Counted from the stretch's first letter, positions 12,273-25,745 are shown. The stretch: DNA of 64,000 nt from Cystobasidium ongulense (GCA_022835595.1 BQUP01000004.1:1550001-1614000); one strand, 5' to 3'. Notes: generated by a model not told the origin, from the letters alone. Numbers and translations are program-made.

Positions 12273-12647
12273 ACAGCTCTATCTTGTCCCAATTTCTGTA
12301 ACTCTTCTTGTTCTGCAAACCTGCTCGTTTCGCAATGAAAGCCAATTCGTCACATCCAATCCATCAGGCTCTTTCAAAGCCTTCCTCTTTCCCGGCTCGC
12401 CCATTCTTTGCCATTTTGCCCGTTTTCGCTGTTCCAGTCTGGCGCTTCTGTTTGCCTCGCCGTTCGCTTTGGACTCGAGCAACAGACGAGCAGGCGAGCG
12501 TATACAGAGTGTCATCTAGTGCTCTCTCAAGACCTACAATCAACTAGACCGGGCCGCTGCAGGCTGCGCCGTCCGTGTCATCCAGGCGCAGCTCTCCATT
12601 CAGCCTGAGGCGCCGAGAGGTCGAGCGCGCAAGACGAGCGCGCAACG
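12273..12647. other. Intergenic between CPA1 and CHD1
   Basis: About 375 nt on the same strand, holding the CPA1 3' UTR and the CHD1 promoter. No coding signal or specific site seen. Confidence 0.5.
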
Positions 12648-15600
12648 ATGGACGTAGACCGTGGACATGGTAAGTGCAGCCTTTGCAAGTCGTATGCATC
12701 CTGTTCCATCATTCCAGCCCGCTGTACTCCAACCCTCGCTCGCTGCTCTGGGTCCCAACGGACATGGCCATTCCACCTCGTGTCGGCCTTTCCGAGAGGC
12801 GCAAATACGAGACTGCCTGTCCCATTTCGGGCGCACGATGCCATGGATATGCAACGGCATGGAAGGACACACGACAAGCAAGGTGATAGCATTCAAGAGG
12901 CCATCCTGATCCATGCATCCGGCGGTGCATCTCGTCGCTCGGCGCGCCTTGTGAATCCTCGAAAGCTCTGTCGCTTCTCATGCAAGTGGAATGGCATTGA
13001 TCAGACGGAAGAAAGCAATAGCGGTGGTTTCGCAGCCTCTTGTAGATGCTCGCTGTGCGCTGGGTAGTCCCACTTCCCCTCGTCTGCCGTGATATACTGC
13101 CTTCCAGCTTCCAGCTCTGAAAAGAACGCCGCTGCTGCTTCGTCCGCCACATTCACCGTGCGATAGTGTCTTCCTGCACGCAGTACGCCGCTATCTCAGG
13201 GTGTCCTCGCATCCTGCACTCCCTTCAGCCCCTCATACCACTGCATTAAGGAGGAACTTCCCGATGCTGACAATAGATCGCTTGCTTTGCTTCATCTTCC
13301 GTTCCACCCACTACAACAGCAGCGCAACCGGACCTAGCTTTAGCCGATACCACGACAGCGCAAGTCCTAGAAGCATCAATACCACAATCAAATCTTCCAG
13401 CAGGCCTGTCATCTGCACAATCACTCCTAAGCAATGTACACGCTCCTAGCAGCGAGTTCGCCAATGTCAATGAGCAGAGCCCACCAAGCGAAGACATGGG
13501 TGTAAATGGCAATAACAGGGGAGAAGCGACAGTACAGGATCAGGACGAAGAGGATGACGACAACGATGATGAAGAGGAAGAAGACGATGCCGATGATGCC
13601 TACGATGGAGCTATCGGCGAAATCAGCGAACAAGAGGAAGACGATGATGATGCCGAAGAGGATCAAGCTGATAACTCCCAAGATGACTCAAATATGCAAA
13701 GTACCAACAACGGACAAAGTTCTACTAGACCTAGCATTGCAAATGGTGCAGGATCTACCGACTTTGCTAATCGAAAATTTAAAGACAGTCACGATGTCGC
13801 TTTTGATGCTGAGATGGATCCGGATTTGTATGGTCTGCGGCGCAGTGTAAGTGTTTTGCTTGGTACGCACCCACTATACAGTCTCATATGCTAATGTGCG
13901 CACTGTATTCGGCAGAGCCGCTCTGCATTGTCTAGACCTGCTCAACGGTCCTATGCGGTAGACGACGAGGATGACGACGATGTCAAGCCTAGGAAAAGAC
14001 CAAGTGCAAAAGCCAGGGGCAAAGGTGTGCATGGTCTGCTCTTAGAATCTCTCCAGCGATTGTATTGACCAGATACGGTTTTGGATGGTAGCTCGCTCTC
14101 TTGATGAATCCGACGAGGACATGCCTCGAAAAGGCGGACGAGCTTCGCGGCAACACTCGACCCCTTCGACTTCATCCGGTCAACCTCAATCAGGTGATGA
14201 GGAAGAGGATGAAGAGGACGCTTCTTCTGATGCATCCGACGAGTTTTTCACCAATAAAAAGCAAAAAGCCAAGAAACGTAAAGCTACTTCATCCAGTACT
14301 AAGAATGGAAAAAAGAAATTACGAAGATCAAGACAAAGTGAGAGTGCAGACCCTTCGGATTATGCTTCTTTTGCTGGAAAGAATGCTCCTCGTGCTTCTA
14401 CGTTATCGAAATCTATCAACTATGGCGAAGGCGCACTGGATACATTCTCAAGTGAGGAAACTGAAGAAGACGAAGGTGAGGATGGTCAGGGAGAAGAGGA
14501 CGAAAGTGAAGCTCCCAAGTCGAAAAATAAGAAGAAAAAGGCCAGAAAATCTTGGAAGGAGGTAGAACAAGAAGGAGATGCAATTGAGGGCGTCTTTGAT
14601 CATCGGCGCAACGAAGAGATGGGCGAGTCTCGACAATTCCCAGAGTAAAGATCAGCAGCTAACGTTGGCATCACCGACAGTCACGGACGAGGAAGATGAC
14701 CCAGCCACGAACATGCTTTTCCTTGTCAAATGGAAGGGATACAGTCATTTACACAGTGCGTAGTCCTTTCTGTCTTTATCGCCGTCTCTTGCGTGCCTCA
14801 CGACTGACGCTCGGTCTCTTCAGATACATGGGAAGATCTTAGTACGCTCAGAAATTTCAAAGGCATCAAGCGAGTCGAGAACTACATCAAAACAGTCTAT
14901 ACAATTGAACAGCAATACATACGTGATCGTGCAAGATTCTCTAGCGAGGACATAGAAGCCTTTGAAATTGACCGCGAGCGTAAAAGGGAACAGATTGAAG
15001 GTTTCAAAACTGTTGAGCGTATTATCGCAAGTCGAAATGCAGAGGCCAATATCGATATCCAATATGATCATCGTGAGTACAATCGAGCGGATACGCGTAG
15101 CTGCAATGTGTAGACTAACCAATTGTCGAACTTCATGTAGTTGAGTACCTATGCAAATGGAAAGGTCTTCTCTATTCAGAATCAACTTGGGAAGATCACG
15201 ATACAATAGCAGGTATAGCGCAAAGCGAGATCGATGCTTTTGTTGCTCGCACCTCCGCCCCAACCTTACCACATCGCTCGGCGCCCTACTCCAGAAACAG
15301 ACCAGCATTCAAAACTATGACCACCCAACCGGATTATATCGCTGCCACTGGTGGAGAACTTAAAGACTTCCAGATCACTGGGCTGAACTGGCTTGCATAT
15401 CTGTGGTGTCGACATGAAAACGGTATCCTGGCGGATGAGGTACGTCCCGAATGTACACCTAAACATTGTGTCTCTTCGGGTACTGATAGTACTGAATTAA
15501 CCTCATCCATAGATGGGTCTCGGCAAGAGTAAGCTTCACGTTGCAAGCTGCATCATTTCACTATCATTGAGCTGACCAGTTTTTTTTCTTTGTGTCAGCT

Positions 15601-18600
15601 GTGCAAACTTGTGCTATCCTTTCTTACCTCTTCCATACCATGCAACAATACGGCCCTTTCCTTGTGGTCGTTCCTTTATCCACTCTCCCTGCCTGGCAAT
15701 GGCAACTAGCGCTATGGGCACCAGATTTGAATGTCATCGCATACACCGGCAACTCGGAATCGCGTAAAACGATTCGGGATTACGAGCTATACGACAATAA
15801 GCGGAAACTCAAGTTCAATCTTCTTTTGACGACTTATGAATATGTGCTAAAGGATCGCTACGATCTTGATAAGATTAAATGGCAGTATATGGCAGTTGAC
15901 GAGGTGCGTCATGAACGAAGTTGATTTGACAGGTATACTAAAGCGGATTTCCTTGCCCTAGGCCCATCGCCTGAAGAACTCCGATTCTCAGCTCTACGAA
16001 GCTCTGTTCAGCTTTAACTGCGCCGGCAAACTGCTCATTACAGGCACGCCGCTGCAAAACAACGTGAAAGGTTTGTGGTAGTATCTTATTGGTTGCCTCG
16101 ATGAGTTTCCTCTTGCTAACGCAATGATCTCAACAGAACTCTTGGCGCTCATGCACTTCCTACAGCCTGACAAATACGACCTATTGGAACACGACTTTGA
16201 TCTCACCGATGAGGACAAAGAAGCAAAAATTCGCGAGCTACACACTCAGCTCAAGGATATCATGCTGAGACGTTTGAAGAAAGACGTCGTCAAGAGTTTG
16301 CCTACAAAGAGTGAACGCATTTTGCGGGTGGAAATGTCTCAGATGCAGGTCTGGTGGTACAAGAATATTTTATCACGCGTAGGTTGCCCGCAAGATTGTC
16401 CGCTCTTCTTACGGCTAACGTAATCTTCGTTAATGTGACAAACGCAGAATTACACCGCTCTCGCATCGGGCGACTCACAAGTGTCTCTACTGAACATCGC
16501 CATGGAGCTCAAGAAAGCGTCAAATCATCCTTATCTATTCGACGGTGCTGAAGCGAGAACGGAAGACCGCGATGCAACACTCAAAGGCTTGGTCGTTCAC
16601 AGCGGCAAGATGATTCTGCTGGACAAACTGCTAACACGGCTAAAGGCGGACGGACATCGCGTCCTGATTTTCACACAAATGGTTCGGATGTTGTACGTAA
16701 CAGACGCCTTGTTTCTCGCATCCACGCTGACACGTACCGCGTGCTGCAGGGACATACTTTCGGACTACTTGTCTCTAAGAGGATACATACATCAGCGGCT
16801 GGACGGAACAGTGCCTTCTGAGGCTAGAAGGAAGTCCATCGAACATTTCAACGCTCCTGGTTCACCCGACTTCTGCTTCATCCTCTCGACTCGTGCAGGC
16901 GGTTTGGGTATCAATCTCGAGACAGCCGACACTGTCATCATTTTTGACAGTGATTGGAATCCTCAAGCCGATTTGCAGGCCATGGCGCGTGCACACCGAA
17001 TTGGACAGCAAAACCACGTCAATGTGTACCGGTTGGTAACGAAGGATACAGTAGAAGAGGACGTGCTAGAGCGAGCGCGCAAGAAAATGATCCTCGAGCA
17101 CGCCATTATTTCTCAAGTCGATACCTCAGGGCTGAACATCGGTCGCAAGCAGAAGAATCCGACGGCCAAGGAGAATTACAGTAAAGAAGAATTAGCCGAC
17201 ATTCTCAAGTTCGGCGCTTCGAACATCTTCAAGAATGAAACCAGTCAAGCGCAACTTGAGGAAATGGATCTCGACGATGTCCTCAATAAGGCGGAGAACT
17301 TTGAGACCGAAACCGCCCCTGGAGCTACGTCTCTAGGAGGCGATGAGTTCCTAAGAATAGCAGTCCAGGACATTAAAGCAGATATCACTTCTTGGGATGA
17401 CATTATACCAGTAGCCGACAGAGAGCTCGCGATACTGGAGAAGGCGAGAGCAGATGCGACGGCCGACGCGGAACGACGGAAATCGAAATCGCTATCAAGA
17501 GCTGCCACGAACGTGCAGGCTTCGCTGGAATCGGATGAAGATGAGGAGGAGGAAGATGTGAAAGAACGCAAGAAGGGCGGTCCACCTTCAGGCAAGACTA
17601 AAGCTCAGCGTGCAATCGAGTTGAGCGAGAAGGACATCCGCCTTCTTGTGCGCGGCATACAACGATTCGGTGATATACGCTTTCGATATGACAAGGTCGT
17701 ACAGGATGCCAAGCTGGACAAGAAAAATCGGACCGTAGTTCTACAGCATGCCGAAGAGATCACCAAAGCCTGTAAGGCAGCTCTTGCAGAACACGAACAA
17801 GAACTCGATGCTCGCGCCGCTGCCGGTGAAGAAGTCAATCGGAAGCTGCAGAAGGCGGTCTTAGTCACGCATAATGGTGCAACAGGCATCAATGCCGAAA
17901 CGACTCTGACCCGAAGTAGGAACCTCAAAATCTTGAATGACGGTAAGGTTGAATATAGTTGTCTCGGTACTCTATGTCTCATGATTTCTGACTCGATCAT
18001 CCCGTAGTTCTGAGCACTCAGAAGGATGTGACGAGCTGGAAAATACCTGTGGAACACCTCAAAGCGACTCAGAATTGGTCGGTACCGTGGAATGACCGCG
18101 ACGACTCGGCTTTATTGGTTGGCATCTGGAAGCACGGGTTCGGATGCTGGGAAGAGATCCAATCAGACGAAAGTCTCGGGCTAAAGGGTAAATTTGTCCT
18201 TGAGCTAGAGAAGGACAAGAAAGACGCTGGCACTCCCACTGTGGAAGAGACCGCTAAGGATGGTCAACCATCGACAACAAAGGGCAGAGGCAAAAAGCAA
18301 AGCGCACCGGGTCCAGTTCATCTCGTCAGGCGAGGAGATTACCTACTACTGACTCTGGTCGACTCAGAAGCTGCCTCTCAGTTCCGCAAAGATGGACCAA
18401 CGCAACGAGAAAGACAGCCAGGAAAGGTACAGGAAAGTGGTCAAAAGAAGAAGCCGAAAATACCTGCGTCCATATCTATGAACAAATCCGCCAAAGCATC
18501 GCCTGCACCCTCGAGTAAGGATGGTCGGCCACAGCAAAACCGCCCTTCGAAAGAGTCTAGCAGCAAGGCACCAAAGCCGGTCAAGCACAAACCAGTCAAG

Positions 18601-19020
18601 TCCGAAGAAGCTTCCTCTTCGGAAGGCTCTTCCGACGAAGACTCTGATGCCTCTGCCATGGACACTAATGTCTGCAAAGAAATGCTCAGGCCGGTCAAGC
18701 GCGAGCTCAAGGATCTCCGGAACTGTGACAAGCTGCCACGGGAAGAGAAAGTCAGGGTATTGAGCCGTTGCTTGAAATCCATAGGAGATAGAATTGGACA
18801 GGCTGCCAAAGAAGTGCCGCCCGCGAAGCGGGAGAAGCAAGAAAAGCACTTATGGAGGCTTGCGTCCGGATTCTGGCCGAATGAAGGAGTGAAGTGGAAT
18901 CAGATCAAAGCTATGTGTAGGTCGTTGTGCACCGTCGGTAGCTTGACACCGCTTACCAACTGACGGCTCCGCTTCACAGACGAGAAAATTTCAGCGAAAG
19001 CTAAGCAACTACAGGCATAA
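12648..19020 (+). CDS. CHD1: CHD1-type chromodomain helicase DNA-binding remodeller
   Basis: Fifteen exons: 12648-12669, 13320-13846, 13916-14024, 14092-14622, 14681-14755, 14824-15072, 15141-15439, 15513-15528, 15599-15903, 15962-16070, 16137-16378, 16448-16692, 16750-17942, 18008-18916 and 18980-19020; 1623 aa. CHD1 slides and spaces nucleosomes in transcribed genes. After a long acidic, Ser-rich N-terminus come two chromodomains ([17 protein letters not shown] and [15 protein letters not shown]). The SNF2 motor has the P-loop MGLGKT, the DEAH box as [18 protein letters not shown], and the C-lobe [11 protein letters not shown] and RAHRIGQ. A SANT/SLIDE-like region and a CHD1 C-terminal helical domain follow. 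The first two exons are the least certain part: exon 1 is 22 nt and precedes a 650-nt intron. Intron 4 appears to use a GC donor. Exon 8 is 16 nt. Confidence 0.93.
12670..13319 (+). other. Long first intron of CHD1
   Basis: A 650-nt intron beginning GTAAGT and ending CAACAG, about ten times the usual size here. The phase fits the open frame that follows. It holds overlapping open frames on both strands of up to about 147 codons with no recognisable content. An alternative is that translation starts further downstream, for example at the in-frame ATG at 13496. Confidence 0.5.
14623..14680 (+). other. Probable GC-AG intron in CHD1
   Basis: The reading frame hits a stop just after the conserved DHRR segment, and the first chromodomain resumes in another frame. 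The only junction found with matching phase uses GCGAGT as donor and GACAG as acceptor, giving a 58-nt intron. GT donors nearby leave the wrong phase or an in-frame stop. Confidence 0.6.
15513..15528 (+). other. 16-nt microexon carrying the CHD1 P-loop
   Basis: Exon 8 encodes only MGLGK plus one base of the next Thr codon, so the ATP-binding P-loop of the remodeller rests on correct inclusion of 16 nt. The flanking introns (15440-15512 and 15529-15598) have canonical ends. Confidence 0.85.
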
Positions 19021-19343
19021 TGGGTGACCTTAAAAGTATGCCTCCGATCTTTAGCATTAGTATCATATGTTCGCATTTGTGTGTCTTTGAGTGTGACTAC
19101 AGCTAAAGTAGCAGAATGGCCGGTTTGCGCGTGTCTCAAACGAAGTGGCCGGCAGTCTTGCAAATTGCAAAAATGCATTGCTTGTGCAGATGAGGATGAT
19201 ACAGTGGCAACATGCTGTAAAGGCGACATGTGCGTGACGATGATAACGACGAGATGCTACTTAACGACTTCGATGCCGTACTGCAACCGATGATAAGGCT
19301 CTGGTTGCGCTGAGAATACTGATGATGCTAAATTGCGGCTGAA
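19021..19343. other. Convergent intergenic region CHD1/MED12
   Basis: About 320 nt between two converging stop codons, presumably both 3' UTRs. Nothing else seen. Confidence 0.5.
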
Positions 19344-22300
19344 TCATCTGTTCTTGGATTGTTTGGCTGCGTGCGACACGCTACCGACACTGCCTGTGCT
19401 TTTGCTCTTCTTTTTTGGGGACGCTTCCTCGATGACAATGACATCAGGGACTGCCTTTCTCTTCTTGTTTGCTGCCTCACGCGTTTGTCCGTCTGCACTT
19501 TTCTCCTTCCCGGGCTGCTGTTTGTTGCTGTCGGCGTTGATTGTTGCACTGCCTTTACCTTGAGAGCCGCGAGTTTCTAGTTGTGAGCCTGCTCGATTGC
19601 GCATCGACTGTGCTTGGCTGGTGGGGAAAAAGTCTGGATGTGTAATGGTAGATCTTCGGAAGTCTCTTTGAAACGTCGTTCCCGTGTCCCAAGGGGTTTC
19701 AGAATCGAACGACTGCCATGGGCACGTCTTATCCAAGCGATGTGATGGCTGCAATTGCCTTTCGACCGCACGGGTTCGGCAATGATACTTAAGGAGATCG
19801 ACTGGTTCATTATTGCTCGTCGGATCGACTCCAACATAGGTGCTGCCTGTCACAGACAGGCCTGCCCAAGTTTTCTGAAGGGTGAGATATCGCCCGCCTT
19901 CTGTGGCTAGACAGCTTAGGGGTGGTTGAGGGCCCAGAGAGAGTAGCTTGCGGTGACGGTCCTCCAGGCAGCCAGTCGATGAAACATCCGAGATGAGGAA
20001 TCTCTGGTATGGCTTTAAAACACGATGTGCGCCGCTCGACGACATGGCTAGAATTACCAAACAACTCTCTTAGCCCCGATCTCCTCCTTATAGCCGCGGA
20101 AAGTGGTTCGTCTGAATAGCCACTCACAATGTAATAGCCAACCCATGACGTCTTGCAGGTATTGACAATCAACCTCTGTCTGGAACCGAAGTATGTACTC
20201 GGCTAGAGAGCTTGCCACAGAACCAATGACTTCCGGTGCCAGAGAGGCGGGATCTGTGTGCACTAACGCAAGGCAAATGATGCGAGACATGAGAAGTACT
20301 CGTGCGTGGAATTGTTGGTCGTGCTGCGGCTGCTTTTGGCTTCTGGACACTATGGCAGCCAACAGGGATGAAATTATCTGTATAGCACGTGTGATAGATC
20401 CTTCATCTTGTGTGGCAGGTGAGGAAATTTGTAGAACGCTCCAAATCTGTCCCGATATTTTAGCGAGCTGAGCGATCCGTCCGAGAGCGTCCGAGACGCC
20501 TTCAGGCGCCTGTGGACCTGTCGCCGTAAGTAGCTGGGGCCCGTATATTTCAAGGTCACTTGCTAGTGATGCAAAGGTGACATACACCAGCTTGAGCGAG
20601 AGGAGGTAGTTTAGTTGGGTGCTCTTAAGGCGAGTAAAGTGATAAAGTGCTCACATCGTTCCCCAGGTATTCACTAAACATGTGGAGTTGCTCCTGAGAC
20701 TCGTCCTCCGGCATTTTCAACAAATAGCCAAGGCATTGCTGGGCAAACTTACGCCGAGCTGTGGCCTCCTTTGCGGGGGATGTGTCGAGCTGTGGCGCCG
20801 ACAGCCGACCTAGGCGACTCAAGAGAACTTTTAGGTAGCTTCGGGCTATATCGGATACGAGTGGAGCATATAATCCGCCATCCAGCAACAGAATAGCGCA
20901 TGCCCAGTCTCTGTCTTCGCCTAGAGCTATGGATTGTCTCGACCTGGTGAACCACGGGGATGTCAGGCTAGACAGAGCGTCCCATACGAGAAGGTGGGCC
21001 TCTGTCTTTGAACCCTCTTGAACACTACTCGGGTTCATCTTCTTGTGAAGGTATCTCATGAAGGCCATCTGGAAGTTCGGCTGTGCAAGAATGCCCTGAC
21101 AAACCTCATCTAGCTGTTTCCGCCGTGTAGCACTGTGTTCGAAGCATGTCAAATCGGATAGCTGCTGCACGATGCTGTAAAGAGCAGGAAATGACTGCGG
21201 CCGGTAGAGATCTACTCTGGCTGCGCATATACGCCAATCTTGATCGTCATCGCCGCCGCTTTTGATGAGCAGATCGGTCAGGAGACCTAGAAGAACGGGT
21301 AAAATTTCGTTGAAGGCCGCAAACTCGGTACAATTCTTGAGCATAGGAGCGCAGATAACCTGAAGCACTCGCTCGACACTGATAACATTGTCGATGATGA
21401 GGTGTTGCAGAAAAACAGCGTGGACATCCGTGAAAGCCTTGAGGACTAGTTCAGACGGTGAATGTTCACCAACATCAGGCGGCCTGGCTCTTAGAGGAGC
21501 GGGCATTTCGGCAATCGCCAGGCAGAGCTCCCTCAAGGCAGCTACATTGTTGGTCTCTTGTGTGACTTCTGATAAATGTTGCAGAACGACAGGGAGGACG
21601 ATCCCAACAAGATCTAGCGGCGCTCCGCAGATAGAGAGAAGATTAACGAGTGTTTGCTCGAGAATTTGAGGTGGATGAGGTGAGAGTGTATACAAGTAAC
21701 AGAAATTCTTGACACACTCAAGCACCTCTGTCGAAATATCGCGCCCTGCGTTGTCGTTTTCGGGTGGTGATAACATGCTAGACAGCAGTACCGGAAGCCG
21801 GGGCTGTTTCTGCCAAGTGTGCAAACTGCGTCGGAAAGTGAGGAGCTGCGGGACGGTGAGATGGCCATATATCCCGCACGTCGCCAGTTCGGCAAGAATG
21901 AATGTGTTGGGTATCTGCTCGTGACTCAGGTTTTTGCAGGAGGAGACTAAAGCTGAGGCGTAGGCCGGCAAATCCGCCAAGGCCGCAAATATCAATCTAT
22001 TGACTCGATGCACAGATACGAGGGCCTGCAAGAGCTGAAGATTTGTGGTGAAGTCCTGAAGGATAATGTTGAGGAAATATGCTTCCGCTTCATATGCCTC
22101 CACCGTTTCAAGTAGGACCAGCAGTGACAGGGCTGTCGAGACCTCAAGGTGTCGGCTAAAAAAACGGTAATTACAGTCAGTCTTCGTTATACACATACAG
22201 CATACTCCCAGGCTGTATGTGACTGACTCTGTGTTCAGATGCAGTGCATTGTAGATGGTGGGTATGAGCCAATCGGTAATTGTCCAAGCCCTTTTCATTA

Positions 22301-24841
22301 CAGACAAACACTGGAATGTCGCCTTGATGGGTTGAAGGTCCAAGGAGAACGCTTTGTCGCGATGCTGTCTGGTATCGCTCTCTAGTCGCTGTAGGAGGGG
22401 CTGTAAATGCCTTCGGCATCTATCAATTATATCCCCGTTGGAAGCGGTTTCGGCAAGAGCCCGTCCAGAAACGCTGACGCGCGCCATTTGCCAACGCAAC
22501 GCGAGCTTTGTGCTGTATCCACCATATTCTCGTAGAATTTGAGCGTAAATTCCGTCGTTGCTGGCATTGTTTACGTCTTGTCCACGAGCAATCACTTTTT
22601 GAACGAGACCCGATATTTCGAAAATCCCGTTACTTAGAAGGATCTGACACATGGAAAGCGTAGCTTCATGCGACGTCCAGTTAACATGAGGATAAGTGTG
22701 TGCTTGTTTGGATAAATGCTCCTCTTGACAATCTATCCAATCCATGATGGAATTCTGCAGGTTTTCAAAACGATCCATATTGAGGCCGGGCTCGTCTTCC
22801 GGAGTTGTATACCCAGAGCGATGAGACTGGTTCATCGAGCGATACGGAAGTCCAGCATAGAGACGCAGAACAGAAGCAGACAGGTAGGTCCGATAATTGC
22901 CGCGACGCGTTATTGTGGTTGCCCACATGAGCATCAACTTGACAACCTCAGGATGCAAGCTCAATCCACTGTCCCCGCCTTGGCGCCCACTACTGCTTCT
23001 TTCGTTAGTGGTCGTGGGTGTAGATCTCGTGGCTTGTATCAGATCTTCGGTGAGCTTCTGTACGGAGCAATTGTCTTCCCACCGATCTAGTATCCGTATA
23101 ATGCGTGGAGCGTCGACGGTCCAGTGATCTGACAGTAGGCTATGCTTCACTGAAGTGATTCTTGTAGAAGCCGCATTTTCTAGCATCTTAGAGGGATCGT
23201 TACGGGGAGGTTTCCTGCAGAGTAAGATGCATGCTCTTTGTTCAATATCTTGCCAGAGAACTAGGTCGTCGCCTATGCTCTCGGCTGATCCCATGCCAAG
23301 CATTGCCTTTAGCTGAGAGGCATCTGCCTTCCGCGACCACAGCTGAGGTATGAGGAACATCTCTGAGTCTGTGAGCCAGATATGTCGTAACAAGCTTTGT
23401 CCCATTTCTTTACATTTCGCAGAAGTGCCGTCTTCTTCCGTTGACGTCGCCTCGATAGATTTGAGCCAGTCGACGAGGATCACTACCAAGGCTTTGCTCA
23501 TCCAAGCTGTTCCGAGCATATCGTCAATGGTGGTTTGCAATATAACGGAAAGCCACCAGAGCATTTGGACACGAGTCTGCGGTTGTAAATTTTGTAAGAG
23601 GAGAGAGCAAAGCCGCTGTCTGTCGTGCATTGATTCGTCGAGGGAGGCTGACAGGAGTGCCAGAGTGTAGTTCCACTTTGCCATCCATCGATCTTTGCCT
23701 TGCTCCTCTGCCAAAATGTTGCGAGGTCGCCCTTTAACGCTCATCCCAGGCAAGAGGCGACTAGATCCGGCTGTTTGCGTTAACGGAAGGACGGCTTCTG
23801 CGATCTGACGCTTCAGATTTTCGACGAGTGCGAACGTAAAGTCGGCAGAATACGATAAAGTCGGGTGAATTTGCAGGTTCTTCGATTTGCTCAGCTGTGC
23901 GATATCGTTCTGGCCGACAGCTTGAAGAAACCACAATGCCCGGTCCAAAGGAACCTGCCTTGTGATCAGCATGTCCAGATTTTTGTCTAATGCGGAACCA
24001 GATAGCTTGCTTCCGCTGGTTGGAAGAGCCGCCGCTGCAGGAGAACCGGTGTACGTCCCTGTGCCTGTAGATATGATGCTTTGCGCTGAAGAAGAAGGGG
24101 CGCTAGGAATATTCTTGGCAAGCTTGCTCAGCGGTACCGATGGATTGGCCAGGTCTGCGTACCACCCTTCGAGGCGGCTCGCATTGTAGACGACTCTGGA
24201 AGGCGCTTTGTATGTCCATGGCCTGGTGGAAACATGCTTTAGCCGGTAGCTCGGTAAACTCCCGTGCTCGTGGATTATGCTATAACCTACCCTGGATTTG
24301 GTAGTAGGTTCTCGTCTGTATTCTGACGTTCGAGCACCCGTTGGATAATCTTGCCCAAGGCATGGATGGACGGTCCGTTGTGCAGCTTGTTGTGAATTAA
24401 AGAATGTGCAGAAAAGTTCTCGGTCTGTTGGGTAGTATCGTCAGCTGCGCTTGTCGCCTATCACACTGTACCGAAATGGCTGTCCCATACCTGCACGACT
24501 GCCCTATTCACAAAACCAAGCTTTGCAACTGTCTCGTTGAGCTCGTCCTCCTTGCTCGCAGTCACTCCAGCGACGGGCGTAAACTGACTTCCGGAAGCAG
24601 CTGCAGAGCTGTCTCGAGATATGCCTGGGACATGGCCTGCCGATTGCGTTGCGGGTTGCGGGTACAGAGCAGTTGCTCCAGGGAAGAAGTCGGGGTAGAG
24701 AGCTGGCGACTTGTTCGCAATCAGAGGCGCACGCCATGGAGGTGGTTCCAGGACATATGGCGTGAGAAGCGTTCTGTCAGGCAGAGCACCCAAGCCATGG
24801 CCCGCTTGAGGTGGCTGCTGTTGCGGTTGGGAACTGTTCAT
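19344..24841 (-). CDS. MED12: Mediator complex subunit 12 (Srb8)
   Basis: Four exons: 24472-24841, 20655-24424, 20128-20590 and 19344-20047; 1768 aa. MED12 is part of the CDK8 kinase module and activates CDK8 through cyclin C. The N-terminal segment LTPYVLEPPPWRAPL and the later segment around LEGWYADLANPSVPL are Med12-domain signatures; VPLDRALWFLQAVGQND follows in the long second exon, which is otherwise mostly helical. The C-terminus is a basic, Lys/Ser-rich tail with an SPKKKSK stretch resembling a nuclear localisation signal. Introns are 47, 64 and 80 nt and all phases agree. The first intron is the shortest accepted in a well-supported model here. Confidence 0.92.
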
Positions 24842-25059
24842 GGCGCACCAGCGCGCATCTACAGTCGTGGAGGATGCGACATGGTCATCGTGCAGTGAGA
24901 AGTGTGCGTCAACTCATGGTGTCTTTGCAGTGTTGTGATGCTGTGGTGCAATGCAACACGTTTGCAGGATCTCGGAAGTGCGATAATGGAGGGTGATCGG
25001 AACCGACATCTCTTGCCTTTGACACAACTCTTGCTTACTGTGCCCATTTCACACAACTG

Positions 25060-25745
25060 ATGACACTCAACATGCTCAGGTCTGGTGCTCGTCTTGCTCG
25101 GATCGCCGCGAATACCGCCAGATGGCAATCCACCGCCGCCGGCAAACCTCGAGCGTCCAGGTCGTGGCGGCTGAGGGGTACCTACATCTTTCCCATCCTG
25201 CTCTTCTCGGCAGTCTCGTCACTCGCAATCAACGTTCGCAATGCAAAAGACGACGCGCGGCTCCTTGAAGACAAGCATGCTGCACAATTGTCTGTTCTGA
25301 GAGATCTCCTGGCTCGCTTGCTTGCCGGTGAGAACCTAAGTCAGCAACAACTTGTGAAGGAGTATGAGAGAGTCGGCATCATCAAACGACAAGACGTGAC
25401 TGAAAGCAAGCCGTCGAAAAGCATTACGTGGAGAGAGACTCTCTTTGGCCGCAAGAAAGAGGAGCGCGATCTCGAGGCTGAAAGGCAGGAATTGGCCGAC
25501 ATCGAGCATAGTAAGTTGTTGCTATGCACTAGTTTCAGAAGGGCTGTCGATTTTGAGAGTTATATCGTACAGTACTCAACGAAGCCGCGGAGACGTCACC
25601 CACTGCGCTAGTCGTACCGAAACACCCTCGGACACTTGAAGAAGCCGTTCCAAAGAGTCTGGCAAATCCAATACCCAGCACTTCATCCCTGAAAGAAGTC
25701 AAGCCTGTCACCAAGGAAAAGCCTACTGCGAGGGTCTTAATCTAA
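25060..25745 (+). CDS. Predicted mitochondrial single-span membrane protein
   Basis: Two exons, 25060-25510 and 25573-25745; 207 aa. The N-terminus (two possible in-frame ATGs, 25060 and 25072) is rich in Arg, Ala and Ser with no acids, typical of a mitochondrial presequence. One hydrophobic segment follows (TYIFPILLFSAVSSLAI, about residues 41-57). After it lies a charged helical stretch likely to form a coiled coil, rich in Glu, Lys and Leu, then a Pro/Lys-rich tail. I do not recognise a characterised family. The layout is that of small inner-membrane proteins of fungi with the bulk on one side of the membrane. The gene is divergent from MED12, with about 220 nt between the starts. Confidence 0.75.

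Noticed and set aside
12648-13152. Open frames of 139 (+) and 147 (-) codons at the start of CHD1
   Set aside because: They lie mostly in the long first intron, overlap each other on opposite strands and have biased composition without any recognisable content.
20624-20654. 31-nt intron in MED12
   Set aside because: A 64-nt intron with the same donor, a good branch site and pyrimidine tract keeps the frame equally well and has a normal size.
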